Assembly (NCBI GenBank): GCA_001887945.1
Contig: LDOQ01000303.1
Location: 1-64,000 of the forward strand
Origin: Spraguea lophii
Lineage: Eukaryota; Microsporidia; Spragueidae
DNA length: 64,000 bases
Direction of reading: 5' to 3'
The first letter of the stretch is position 1. Every line of letters begins with the position of its first letter. Positions 30,895 through 43,149 of the stretch are shown one piece after another. Both the position numbers and the translations under genes were made by a program. The notes beneath the pieces are model-generated. The model was not told the origin of the DNA. It saw only the letters and a list, made by a program, of their open reading frames with translations, and did not search any database.

Positions 30895-31105
30895 AAGTTT
30901 TAATTTTTAGGTTAGGAATATTTAAAAATTAAGGAGATGATGATATGCATTATACGTATAATACCAATATACTGAGCATAAAATGAGATGAAATTAATAT
31001 TTATCTTGAATGGAATTAGCTAACATAACTTTAAAATGTGTTTTAGACATAAAAAGTTTATGATTATATTCAGCTAGGAAATTTTTATAAATAAATGTTT
31101 CATTG
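30895..31105 (+). repeat. SINE-like repeat, copy 5 (diverged 3' half)
   Basis: GGTTAGGAATATTTAAAAATTAAGG, ACTGAGCATAAAATGAGATGAAATTAAT, then TTATAAATAAATGTTTCATT at the end, follow the last 230 bases of copy 3 in order. Most C and G of the young copies have become T and A. There is no head; it is 5'-truncated or eroded. Confidence 0.5.
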
Positions 31106-34100
31106 AAAATTTAAGAATCCAATATATTTTTATTATTTACTGTTGTTATATTTTCTTTTTGGTATGGGAAATTTATATACTTCCATAATTCTTTCTAGCT
31201 TACTAATTTGAACTTTATTTTTTCATATGTAATTTGTTGATGATATTACAAAATATTGTTTTTTAAACAACCGAAGTTCTTATTGATAGAGTTGTATTAT
31301 TTTACTTGTATTGTCTTTGTCGGATTTCAACAATATATTATTATTAATTGTTCAAAAATGATGGATTTTCTTTTCTAATATCAAGTCTTTTAAATAGAAA
31401 AAGGGTTTCATAATTAGACTTTAAGTATTTCTAATATCCTCTTTCTTTCATTTTTTATGCAATATATTCCGAGTAAAAACACGGAATATTTAATTATTTT
31501 CCAATTATAAAATTCCACATGCCAAATCGATCAAAATTTATAAATAAATTAGTTATATAATTCAAGTTCATTTCTAAATTTAATTTTGTTGGAATGGGGA
31601 TTATTATATAAATTTTTATTTGAAAACTTTATTTATAATTGGTGTGTATTGATATATAGATGAAGTAAAAATGACGTTTTATTTTGAAATAAATGTAAAT
31701 CTGTATTAATGGAAATATGATATATTTTAAAGAAATTATAACTAAAAAAACGAACAATATGAAAATAAATAAAAATTTTTATAATGGGAATTCCTCTGCT
31801 AGCATTACACAAACAATTATAATTTTTAAAGTTTTACAATCAGATAATTTTATAAAAAATATATATTTTTTAAATTCTGGAAACGAAATGATAAATTATT
31901 TTTATAAATTTTTATAAGCTTTTATTCATATAATATTATTTTTGTTTTCTATTTCTTTGATTTTTTCATCTAATTAAAAAACAAACTATATTGAATTTGT
32001 ATTCAGTTTATAATTTATTATTTTGGAAACTTTTTAAGAATTATCAAATTGGAGTTAGATTGAAATAAATTTTTATGTTTTGAAATAAAAATCATTTTCT
32101 TTTATAAATTTTAAAATTTTTTTAAAGTTTTTTGTTAACTTTTTTATTAATATCATTTAAACATAAAATGTGTTACGTGTGAATGATATTTTATATATCA
32201 GTTTATTTAATGATTGAATTTTTAATTGTAAATAGATTAATATATAATAATTTTTTAGATGTAATTTCATATATTTTATTATTATATATTTTTTTTCTAT
32301 TATCGTTATCATAATTTTTAATCCTGTCATCATCTTATGCAACTTATTTGTTTATAAATTTTGAAATAAAATTGTAAAAAATATTTTAAAGTTATACATT
32401 CCTATAAACAATATTAAAGTTTTATTAAATTAATATGTGAATGTCAATATATATTTTCAAAAAATAATTTCATATTTATTTGCAAAAAATGTGGAAAAAT
32501 TATAAAAAATAAAATATATTTTGATTTTTTGTAAAAAAAAATAGAGAGCCAGGGAAAATACGGAATCTGTTGTATTTAACTTTGATGGTTGTTGTTTCTT
32601 TTTATTTCTACAACGATTTTATCTTCTTATATCTTTTCCTTTTTATTTTTTTAATATTTTTCATCTAATCTTTAAAAAATCAAAATTAAATTTTTAATAT
32701 ATATTTGTGTTATACTAGTTGCAAAGAACTAGTATTCCGCAATGTGCATATACTCTACTAAAGAGTGGATTATCAAATATCTACCTTATAAAAAAAACCC
32801 AAAATATTTTATTTGCAAGATGAAAATTCGAGAATCTTAGGAGCTTGAAAGAATAAAGACACGAAGACACATAAAAAAATTGATTTCAAAAGGTATTTTA
32901 AGAATTTCAATAAAAACCTATTGAAAATCTCCCGGCACATTGAAATTATAAATCATCTATTAAAAACATATTTATTAATCCGAGGTTAATATTAGATTTC
33001 TAACACCACATAATCTTCTTATATTCGTTTTAAAGGGAGTTCCTGATTTGATGTCATTGATGTAATCACAATTGAAATCTGTAAAGTCAGAGAATTGGGA
33101 TGAGAGTAATGTATAGTGAACTAAGCCTTTCATCCGCATATAGATATTATGAATATCCATCACACATAGTATTGTATTATTCTCAATATTATGTCTTAAA
33201 ATGTACACAATTGTTTCTATCTTTTTATTACTTACTCGTTGAACAAAAAATTTATGTGATACGTTTTCATGTGTCAGACGTGAAGTAAGGCTGAATATTA
33301 CACCATATCTTTATAGTACAGTTTCATGCGCATGCTACAACATCATGTCTACACAATCTTATTGGTCTCCTTCGATAATAACTCCCATAAACTGCACGTA
33401 ATATAGTTTTAATTTCATATATTATAGCATCAATTATTCTGTAATATATTTTTATCTGTTCGTATGGGGATCTTGTCATCCCCAAATACATGAGATGGGT
33501 TTATTTAGATGGACCAATGTTTGTGTTAAATAAGAATTTTATATTTTGATATTTTTCTTTATTATATCTATATTTATTATACTTGGGTTCATCATTAATA
33601 TAAACACGGGTATGTGAAATATTACCACATTAATATATATTACTGAGGTCGGAATAACTTCATAATAAAATGAATAATTAAATTATTTGCGTGTATAGCC
33701 ATAAGAGTTAATTTTTTATTTGTATACGATTTAAGGATTACTAAAGAATATGCATAAAAAGGTATAAAACTCATTTTTTTTATACAAAAAATATTTCCGA
33801 TTTTTCCCAGATATATATAAAAATTTACACAAACCTTTCTCTTGTGTATTTCTAAATATGTATCTAATGCAAATAAAAATCCCACCTTTATTTGATATAT
33901 TTATAGTTTCATTAATAATAAAATAAAAATAAAACGAATCTTTTCCATCCCTTTTTAATCTATTTCCTTTATAAGTAAATTTTAAATTTGCGACGATACA
34001 TATTTTTCTTTCATTCTTTTGAAATATCTTTTTAAAACCAATACCATGTTTTTAGAAAAAACATCCGAACTTTATATAGTTCCCTTTATTTGTTGAGAAT

Positions 34101-34164
34101 CTTGCTTCTTTGTATACATTCATGATATATTTATCTTCCAGGAAATATGTTATTTTTATTAAAT
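31106..34164. other. Gene desert
   Basis: AT-rich, with many short T-rich frames and no motif I can place. At 32975-33208 (-) a 77-codon frame of better codon balance (IYMRMKGLVHYTLLSSQFSD) lies in a GC-richer stretch up to about 33500. It may be the relic of a further transposon, but I could not identify it. A perfect short hairpin (ACTAGTT-GCAAAG-AACTAGT) lies near 32715. Confidence 0.4.
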
Positions 34165-34212
34165 GTCGCGCTGCGAGGCCATTACCTGTGCCCTACCCGC
34201 GAAACTCGGATT
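34165..34212 (-). repeat. GC-rich tRNA-like fragment
   Basis: On the minus strand GGGTAGGGCACAGGTAATGG is followed by CCTCGCAGCGCGAC. This looks like the D-arm/A-box part and anticodon arm of tRNA-derived SINEs. No B box follows. It is a GC island in AT-rich DNA. Confidence 0.3.
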
Positions 34213-34399
34213 TTTTATTTACAAATTATTGTGTCAAATGGATTTGAACTTTGATAAATTGAAATTTTTTGAATTAAAAATATTATAAAAGTTAATTTTT
34301 TAGTTTATATTATATAAAATAATGATAAAAATTGCATGAGGACCCGCTTTTTTGCTTTATATAAACCATAACACATGTTTACAAGATTAATATTATACG

Positions 34400-35260
34400 A
34401 ACAACTTAATTCATCGTATAAAATTTTTACTTTCTGTGCCAATGTAGGAGTAATTTATAAAAAAGAAGATGTAAAAATGCAAAAAAGAGATATATTTAAA
34501 AAGTAAAAAGGTATCGGATGGATTAATCTGGGTTTCCAAATCAAAAGATATAATAAAGCATCTGTTTCAATAAGGGACGGTTCTGTATTTTAAGATATAA
34601 GGACCTTACTAAGAAATATAATTTTTATAATATATGAGTGGTCCTATGAAACACGAATAAAGGACATTAAACACGAATTAGGAGTTGAGTACAAACGAAT
34701 CAACAAGGTTTTGGATCTTATAAAACTTGTTATAAATAAAATTGAATATGAAAAATAGGAGGTGATAAAGAAATAGCGGAAGTTGATAAAAGTTGTTTCA
34801 GCAAAAGGAAGTATAATATTGGCCGATGTTTTAAACAATTATAGTGCATTGGTGGAATATCACGAACCTCCAGGCGATAGTTTTTTGAAGTGGTGCATAC
34901 AAGAAACTGTGAACCCATTGAAAATATAGTTTTAAAAAATATAAAAAAGAATTCTACGATAATGACAGATGGTTGGAGAGGTTATCTTAGCCTTAAAAAT
35001 ATAGGTTTTAAACATTTTTGTGTAAATCACAAAATAAATTTCGTGTCCCCGGAAAACAAAGAGATACACACTCAGAACATTGAAAATATGTGGTGTAAAC
35101 TAAAGAAATATGTTAAAACACGAGGAACTTAATGTTAAAAAAAATCTTTCATGGCATATTTCAGAATTTAAATTTTTTAAATTTCATATGAACCCGTTGA
35201 GAAAATTTTACACGATTTTAAAGGAAAGATAAAACAAATAAACATTAATTAAACCTTTTT
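34400..35260 (+). pseudogene. Merlin-type (IS1595/ISXO2-like) transposase relic A
   Basis: Shifted frames give a transposase in order. A helix-turn-helix-like IKHELGVEYKRINKVL (about 34660-34720) comes first. GGDKEIAEVDKSCFSKRKYNIGR (about 34760-34830) holds the first catalytic Asp (codon 34785). An open 80-codon segment (34890-35132) follows, with TIMTDGWRGY (second Asp, codon 34968) and then VNHKINFV...HTQNIENMWCKLK (catalytic Glu, codon 35082). This DDE arrangement with GWRGY and HTQxIExxW is diagnostic of IS1595-group/Merlin enzymes. At least two shifts break it. Terminal repeats were not found. The intact C-terminal half suggests moderate age. Confidence 0.8.
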
Positions 35261-35264
35261 TTAT

Positions 35265-35375
35265 CTATATAACCGCAAAAAGGAGGGAGTCTGCCATGCC
35301 AACTGCATAGATGTAATATGTAGCAAGGAGATGCCTTACAAACCATTGAGCCATCCAAGGTCTAACATATAAAAA
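35265..35375 (-). repeat. tRNA-like GC-richer island
   Basis: On the minus strand GGATGGCTCAATGGTTTGTA and AAGGC resemble a tRNA D-arm with A box. A stem-like CTCCTTGCTAC follows, but no T-arm consensus. It is probably a SINE head or a decayed tRNA. Confidence 0.3.
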
Positions 35376-35634
35376 AGAAATAGGTTTACCTAAAACATAG
35401 GGATGAAAGGAGAAGAAAACCCAAGAAGTTTGGGAGACGGGAAAAGAAATCAAACTAACAATAAAAGTTTATTTATCAACAGTTTGTTTAAGCCGCACCT
35501 GCCACAAAGGCAGGTCAAGGTTCTCAAAACAATTTTTACCCAAATAATAATTTTATCTATATGTATAAAAGAAGATAAAAGATGAAAACGAGTTAAATAC
35601 CATTTTACAGTATATAAAAACAAATGATATTATA

Positions 35635-36925
35635 GGGGTTTTCGATCAATTTCGTACGATTTTTCAATCAATTTCGTACGGTGTCAAAACAATCAAAAAT
35701 ACTTTAAAAAGAATGGAACTTTTTTCAACCAATTTCGTACGGCCCTAATGAATGAAAAAAATACAAAAAAATTGAAGTTGAGACAAGAGAACAAATCCTT
35801 TTTTTACACAATAAAGGTATGTCTTATAACAAAATAGGTGAGAAACCGGGATTGGCTAAATCGACTGTCCAGTCTATTATTCAAAAGTTTAATAATAAAG
35901 GTGTTTTATCGGTTGAAAAAAGAGGCGGGATAAAAGGTCTAAACTTGGTGATGTTGAAAGGACATTTATATCTGATCTTGTTGATGGAAACCCAATAATC
36001 ACTCTTAAAAAAATAACAGAGAAGGTGAATGAAAGGTTTTTAATATCAGTTTCAACATCTACGATTTTTCGGAACCTAAAAAACCTACATTTTTCGTTAA
36101 AATCATTAACCGTTGTTCCAGTGAATCGAAACACTGACACAACAATTGAAAAACGTAGAGAATACGAAGAAAAATTCATATTTATAGATGAGGTAGGATT
36201 TTCTCTCGCAACTAGAGTTAAACGTGACAGAGCAATTATTGGCCAATCTGCAGAGGTTGGAGGTGTAAGATCAAAAAGTTACAGTTTTATAGCGGCTGTA
36301 AATAAGAATACGGTAATACATTATAAAAATAATATTAATAGATAAATGGTATTGATTTTAAAGATTTTTTAAGAGATTTGCATACTATTACTGTTGATAA
36401 AGGAATTAATAATCCAATATATGTTCTTGACAACGCCAGAATACATCATTATAGTAATGTTGTCGATTTAATCTCAAAACTTAACCTTTCGATTTTGTAT
36501 CTTCCATCATATGCTCCGTTTTTAACCATAATAGAGAATTGTTTTAGTAAATGCAAAAACATTATTGGAAGAATAATAATAAACACGCGAGAAAAACTGT
36601 TTAAACATGTTGATGAAACTTTAATTGCATAACATCAGATGTTCTAGCAGAATTTTTTAAAAAAATGTTGAGGTATTTACCAAGGTGTAGGAACAATGTG
36701 ATTATATCCGAATAAATTATTTATTCAATAAAGTGATTTTTTACATATATATTTTATAAATTATATTTTTTTTACCATAATCCATAATTTTTAAACCGTA
36801 CGAATTTGATTGAAAAACCGTACGAAATTGGTTGAAAAAAGTTCCATTCCTTTTAAAGTATTTTTGATTGTTTTGACACCGTACGAATTTGATTGAAAAA
36901 TCATACGAAATTGATCGAAAAACCC
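35635..36925 (+). mobile_element. Tc1/mariner-like element with 108-bp inverted repeats
   Basis: The left repeat 35635-35742 and right repeat 36818-36925 are nearly perfect inverted copies (start GGGGTTTTCGATCAATTTCG on the left, GGGTTTTTCGATCAATTTCG on the right). TA flanks both ends (35633-35634, 36926-36927), the target duplication of this superfamily. Each repeat contains three direct copies of (C)AA(T/C)CAATTTCGTACG, and a fourth lies just inside the right one (36796-36812). These are likely transposase sites. The element inserted into an integrase-type gene. Confidence 0.9.
35778..36632 (+). pseudogene. Tc1-like (DD34E) transposase of the TIR-bounded element
   Basis: The HTH region is MSYNKIGEKPGLAKSTVQSI (about 35817-35876). 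After a shift near 35925 the frame is open to 36343: VERTFISDLVDGNPIITL, STIFRNLKNLHFS, and IFIDEVGFSL with the first catalytic Asp (36187). A stop and shift follow at 36343, then ITVDKGINNPIYVLDNARIHH (second Asp, 36429) and LPSYAPFLTIIENCFSKCK (Glu, 36534). There are 34 residues between the second Asp and the Glu (DD34E). Only about two lesions break the protein, and the flanking repeats are near perfect, so inactivation looks recent. The C-terminus lies between 36600 and 36710. Confidence 0.85.
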
Positions 36926-38065
36926 TATAATATAATAAGTAAAGATGCTAGATATCGTCTGAAAAAGAAGTCGGAAAATTTTAAATGTATTGAAAATACG
37001 TTATACCTCATAGATAATGAGAAGTTTCTTAGAGTTATTCCCGACGAATCTATAGAAACGATGAAGTTGGAGGTTATAAAACTACATGAAGATTCTCACA
37101 TCCCGGTGTAAACAAATTAGAACACCTTGCAAACCAAAAATTTTTTTAAATTAAAAGCGAAGTAATAAGAATTGTTGTAGAAGAATGTCTTGCTTGCCAA
37201 AGAACATTACCATTTAAAGCAAAAGATAAACCTAAACATGTTAAATCAAAAAACCATTTGAAAAAATACGAATTGATTTAATTGATCTAAGAAAATATAG
37301 TGATAATGAGGAAGAATATAAATGGATTTTAACAATTATTGACATTTGTACAAAATGTCTTTTTTTATCCATTAAAAAAACAAAAATGCTGAATCTGTAG
37401 AAAAGTTGTTTTATTTAAACAGAGCACCACACATAATACAAAGTGATAATGGTTAGAATTTAAAAATCATCATATAAGGGAATTATGTACAAACTGGAAA
37501 TTTTTACACATATTTGGTAGACCAAGACATCCTCAATCACCGGGATAGGTTGAACGTTTTAATCGAACATTAACAAGGATGATGAATAAGGAAATATTCA
37601 AAGACAATAAAAACAATTAGCCTAAACATCTTTCAAAGGTTACGTTTAATTATAACAAAACTATTCGTTCTGTGACACTAAAAAGTCCGTTTGAATTATT
37701 TCATAACCCTCAACCAGAAAATAATGTAATAATACAATGTGATAATGAAGACAAAGAATCGTTTTCCGGTGAATTTACTATTGTTAGAGAAAAATATATT
37801 AAAAGAATGGATAGAGATTGTAATCCACAAATATCAAAATACGAAATAAAAATAGGAGATAGAGTTTTAATCAAAAAGAGTCTGATACTAATAAAAATAC
37901 CAAAAAAAATTATATGGTTTTTATGAAGATGATATATACGAAATAAATAGAATTCTTACAAGAATTTTATTGAAATTAAAAACAATAAACTTCAAGAAGT
38001 TAAATATTTTAATGGGTAGGGTAAAAATTGTTAAATTTATTTATTTCTTATTTAGCAAATAATAA

Positions 38066-38122
38066 ATTTGGTTTCACAGGGATTCGAACATGGGTGCACG
38101 CTTCACCCGCTGTGCCCGTTAC
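38066..38122 (-). repeat. tRNA-like fragment lacking the anticodon arm
   Basis: On the minus strand an A-box-like GGGCACAGCGGGTGAAGCG is followed after only about nine bases by a perfect B box GTTCGAATCC and CTGTGAAACC. The gap is some 25 bases short for a tRNA, and the T-stem does not pair, so this is not a tRNA gene. It is likely a deleted tRNA-derived SINE head. Confidence 0.45.
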
Positions 38123-39835
38123 ATTAAATTTGTCTATATTCTGTTCTTGTTCGTTTTTTTATTCATTTTCGAAATCTCCGGTCAACTCAAGTCTCGGGTT
38201 TTTATCTTTATCTTACGAATAAACATTAGATTTATGTGTGTTTTGGTAATGATGTGTTTTTGAATACTTTTAGTAATTTTTCCAAAATCGAAGAACCATC
38301 GAACGAGAAAACCTTATTTGGTTTCAAAAAATAAAAGATAAGATAAATAAACAACTTTTTTTCTTCTTAAAAGTAGATAGTCAGTTGTAATTTTGAAATA
38401 AATAGATATTCAATATAATTTTTTCAGATATAAAAGAAACTTAAATATCTTTTTTCGTTCGAACCAATATTTAAATCAATTTTTTATTTTCAATTATTTT
38501 TCCTAAATGCCTTATTTTTTCAATAGAAATGTGTGGATTTTATTTTTCCATAACTAACCACGAAAAAAGAATATAATTTATTGTGATTATATTTTAATTG
38601 ATTTTTTTTAAGATTATTTTTTAGTATTTAAAGAGAAGTTTTAAATAAAATATGTTTTAAAAGGACGGAAATTGAAAATTTTTGTAAAACAAAAGTAAAT
38701 TTGATTATAAATGAATTTTACAATGAATAAAACAATTTAGAAGAGAACAAAAACATATGTCTGATTAGAGAAAGGAATGAGTCCAACCAGAGTTGGTGGT
38801 AGAAATAAATCCGTTAACCAACAACCAATCCAACGAGACCGCTTATTGGTTTTTGAACCTTACCTTTTCATTAATTGAATCATGGTGAATTGGATGAAAT
38901 AAAGAACAAAATTAAGTAATATTTTTTACATAATGGATACGTCTATAACATAGAAAAATAAAAGGAAGTGTTAAAATACTTGAGATGCAAGGCAAAAAAT
39001 ACATGACTGAAATACAAATAGTAAAATAAAAAAAACAAATAGATTACAACATAGATAAACAAAATTATGATTAAAAAGAAACTTTATTTAGAAATAAAAA
39101 ACACATTTAACAAGTTCTAATGACTTTGAAGGGAACCCGAGATATAATAATGATTCTGGAAAGGAAAATAAAAAGAGAATTATAATATTAGCGATTTCGA
39201 CAAATATATTACATTTACAGAAATCCCAGATCTAATATGGTAATAATATTTTTAAAATTTGTCCGACGATTTTTTTGTTATATCTTTATAAGATTAAGAG
39301 ATGAAAACTTTTCTTTTGTATTTGTTTTAAAGGAATTAAAATCCAAAGTGGCATATATAAATCTGTTCTGATTTTTAAACGAAAAGCTAAAAAAAAAGAA
39401 CTTAAAAATTTTATTATTCATCTTGAGATAATTGTATATGTTATCGTAATGATGTTTACACAACCACCCCGTAACTTTCATTTTATATCGAACGGTTTAA
39501 AAGTATTGGTTTGTAACTCAATATAAATTAAAATTAAGTATAAAAGGATGACTTAAACGATCATAAAATTGGTTTGAATAACCCCAAAAATATTTAGAAA
39601 TAGAGATAAAAAAACCGATAAATCTATAAAATAAAATAAAAATTCCAGTAATAATGATCTTCTAAACAAATAATGTGAAATCATTTCCCTAAAGTCTTTT
39701 TGAATTTTGGTTTTCTTACTTTTATACAATCTTTTAACCATAGCCGGTTTGCTTATATTGCCATTTTTCTGTTTTTTAATTCTAAAAAGTTTTTTTGAAT
39801 AATTCATATTTTAGGTTTTAAAGGTTTTTATACCA
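38123..39835. other. Gene desert
   Basis: No motif that I can place. A GC-richer patch at 38770-38880 has no reading frame of note. The open frames at 39278 and 39553 (-) are Lys/Phe-rich; the latter overlaps the end of the Merlin relic that follows. Confidence 0.4.
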
Positions 39836-40770
39836 TTTTAACAACCTGTTACCGTTGGCGAATCTTCTTAAGATGTTTCTTAATAATCCGTTTTGGGGCT
39901 TTTTCATTTTTTATAATTGTTACGCCAAGACACTTCATTAATTATCATATCAACAATTCCAACAACTCACATTCGCTTATTATGTTTTCAACACGATTTT
40001 TTTTTGAAATAATCAACGCGTCTATTTCAATTCATTTATCTTTACCGCCTATCTTTTTATTTTTATTATATATAACTCAAATATTGATATTATTAATTTC
40101 AGACCATTGGATAATATTTATATTTCCTTCATTATATCTTTGAATCCTTTCTTTTGAGTCCACTCATATATTACTCAAATTATAATAATTAAAGGTAATT
40201 TAATACCCGAAAACATTGCCAACTCTTATCGAAACTATCTTTTTATTGCATCTTTTGGCGTGATATCTTAAAACAAAACCATCACAGTATTTGCTTTTTT
40301 CATTTTTATGTATTTTTTACATAAAAATATATTTATGATTTTGTTTAAGAATTCCTAAATTCTGCAAAAAAGGAATAATTCCTTTCAGTACTTTATCTTC
40401 TTTTCTAACTATTCTGTTTTTTATTGTTATATTCATATTCGAGGATTGTTTTAAGGTAGTTAATATTTGTTATTATCGTTTATTATATTCTTATACGGAA
40501 TAAAATACGAATTTCGTATATTATTTTTATGATTAATGTAAGTGATATTTTAATTCCTCCAAAGATGAACTTTTTCTGGTTGAAATTGTTTTGCTCCATA
40601 TTTATATCTATAACATCGCTAAACATATTAATCGGAACAATTTCTAATTATCAAAATCATTGTTCTTTTACATTTTGAAGATCTGACTTTATTTTTCGAT
40701 ACACCTATATTTGTCAACAATTAACGTGTCTAAATATCCCCGTGTTCATTGATAAATTGAACTTTTGTTA
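39836..40770 (-). pseudogene. Merlin-type transposase relic B
   Basis: Minus-strand shifting frames give KEDKVLKGIIPFFAEFR near 40390 and a DGFVLRYHAKRCNKKIVSIRVG block near 40230-40290, the zinc-ribbon/RCxxxxC region preceding Merlin catalytic domains. IQWSEINNINI is near 40090, and IGGKDK-IEIDALIISKKN near 40020-40060 holds the first Asp. Beyond that only fragments remain (APKRIIKKHLKK near 39880). It is the oldest-looking Merlin copy; the C-terminal half is lost. Confidence 0.55.
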
Positions 40771-41089
40771 TCACAATCATTTCATTTACAAGGGTTATTT
40801 TCACATGCCTTAAAACCCCCAAATGCCCCTTTTTTTATATATTTAACTCATTTCAATCGAAAAAAATTCAACAATTATATAAAATTTATGGAAAAGTGTA
40901 TAACTGTTTTATTTTAAGGGATTTAAAAAAAGTAAAAATTATTTTTTAAATAAAACCGAATTTATTTTATACGGGGTTCCGATCAAATCCATATTTGAAT
41001 TAAAAATTTATGTTTTAAAAAGAAAGGAAAAATATTTTCATACGAATTAATAATATTATGAATAAACCTAAATATATGGGGATAAATAA

Positions 41090-41980
41090 TAATAAAAAAG
41101 TTAACTTATATAATTGCATAAAAATAGAGCTTCTTGTTCAAAATAGTAAAACGATTATATCTTAAAAAAACAGGATACACAATCTAAAATTAAAAAGATT
41201 TAACAATACAGGAATATCAATCAAAAAGAAAAGAGCAGAAAATAAAAGACCTATTTTAAATAATAACGAAAAAATTACTTCATAAAACCTGTAAATTAAA
41301 ACTTTATGATAATATTAAAATCTATGATAGAAAAAACTTTTCAGTAAATTTAATGAGTAATATCAATTTCAACTATTTTTTAAAAGCTTCATTATCAGCT
41401 AAAAATATAATTACAATCATGTTCAATCACAATATTGAATCTACAATCGAAAGATATATTTATATGAGGAAAAATTTACTAGATCTTTATATGGAAGTCC
41501 GGTCACAAATTTTATTTTTATTGATAAAGCAGATTTGGGTGTAATAGCAGACCCTAAAGGGTAGATCAAAAGAGAAAACATTAATTTATATTTATATCTC
41601 ACCAGTTAGAAGTAACAAAATTTTGGTCGTAACAGCAATAAATGAATATGATATGATATTTCATAAAATTCATTGTAAGGCAGTAACGAAAAAAAAGTTT
41701 AAAACTTGTTTATTGAATTCAGACTGTTACAATTCCAAATTGATATTGAAAATCCATTTTTATCTCTATAATACATAAATTCATCATTATAGAGGTTACG
41801 AATACGATTAATTAGATAAACACGATTATTACTTATTTGTTATTCTGCACACCATTCTCAATTCCTATTAGAATGTTTTTTCAACCTAAAAAAAGTTAAT
41901 GATCTGGGGAGAATTTCAACATGAAATTACAGAAAAGGATTGCAATTGTTTTTATAAAAATATGTTTGATTATAATTTAA
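41090..41980 (+). pseudogene. Tc1/IS630-type transposase relic b
   Basis: In order: LLVQNSKTII and LKRFNNTGISIKKKRAENKRP (HTH and linker, about 41130-41245), the open frame 41353-41544 (SNINFNYFLKASLSAKN, ESTIERYIYMRKN), then VRSNKILVVTAINEYDMIFHK (about 41605-41665). A decayed N-x-IHHYRGYEY (about 41790, second Asp region) and a blurred SPFLNPIE-like segment (about 41850) follow. IS630/Tc1 enzymes have this order. No terminal repeats seen. Confidence 0.55.
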
Positions 41981-43100
41981 AGATCAAAAGAAGAGAAACA
42001 ATATCATATGGATTTTTTTAATTAAATATTTTTATAAAAACTATTTTTATCTCGCATTAATATCGACATATATCTTACTCTGATCAGTAAATCTATTAAA
42101 AAATTTTAGAAAAAAAATCAAAAAGGAAAAAATACATTAAATAATATTATATACATCATAATATCATCAACATACATGAAACAGTTTTCGACGTTTTTTA
42201 ATGCATTATTTTTTTTCTTTATAATAATTTAAATCCCGGTTTCAATCCCATATATTAATTTATATATTTATATTATTTACCCAGAAATATAAATTTAGTT
42301 AATATTTTTTAAACTCTTTTATAAATAATAAATAATTATATCTGTTTTTTAAATCCTATCCAAAAATATTTAATCCGTTTGTTTATAGCTTTTCCCATTC
42401 TGGGTATGGTACAAGTATCATCAATTATTTATTTGTTAATTTCTTCATATCTTATAAAATAATCCTTAATTTGTTGTTCTTTTATTATAAAAAATCTGGC
42501 TACAGTATTAACTATCATTATATTTTATTATACCTGTTCAAGTAATCTATCGTTTTTTGTTTTCACTCACATAAATACTTAAATGCAACCAAATATCATT
42601 TTTTTGAATAATACATGGATTTTAAAGCAGACAAATAGATATTTCTGTAATTTTTATATATTTAAAGTTGTTATTTTTATACATAATTGGCAATTTTATA
42701 AAATTAATTATTAAATATTATATTTTATTTATTTTTCATCAACTTTTATATTTGGGAATATAAAGAGAACTCTAAATTGGTATTTTTTGGCATTGTACTT
42801 AATTCAAGATATTATATTTTTGATGTTAATAGCGTGAAATATTGTTATATCTGTTTATTCTTATATTATTTTTACATTACCAACATTTGTTATTTCATAA
42901 GATTCATGTTACTTCTTTTTTAATTTTTTTACTTTTATTAATTAAATATTTTTTCCATGATTTTATATTCATGTTCGTTCTAATGTGTTATTATTTTTTG
43001 TTATGCTTAACGTATTTCTTTCTTTATAATTTTATTCACTGTTTTTTTCATATTCAGTTTGTATAATAGGGTTTCTAAACTAACAGCTTCTATTGAATTA
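41981..43100. other. Gene desert
   Basis: T-rich; the 74-codon frame at 42842 is Phe/Leu-rich and unsupported. Confidence 0.4.
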
Positions 43101-43149
43101 TTTTTATTATTATACGATATGAAAAGTCAATTCATTCAATATCATGTAT

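Larger units (their letters stand above)
35565..38010 (+). pseudogene. Retroviral/Ginger-type integrase gene, interrupted by a Tc1-like element
   Basis: The coding part lies at 35565-35634 and 36926-38010, with the Tc1-like element between. The short left part (ELNTILQYIKTNDII) joins the right part (ISKDARYRLKKKSENFK), which together read like the N-terminal region of KRBA2/Ginger-like integrases. Next come a zinc-binding-like segment (HEDSHIPVNKLEHL, later ECLACQR), then the core: IRIDLIDLRKY (first Asp), YKWILTIIDICTK, IQSDNG-EF (second Asp), and GRPRHPQSPG-VERFNRTL (Glu). Downstream are a SPFELFHNPQ block and an SH3-like YEIKIGDRVLIKK (37840-37880) with YGFYEDDIYEI. It has several shifts and stops. 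Gypsy integrase is the alternative, but no reverse transcriptase lies next to it. Confidence 0.7.

Noticed and set aside
38066..38122. A functional minus-strand tRNA gene
   Set aside because: The B box is perfect, but there is no room for an anticodon arm and the T-stem does not pair.
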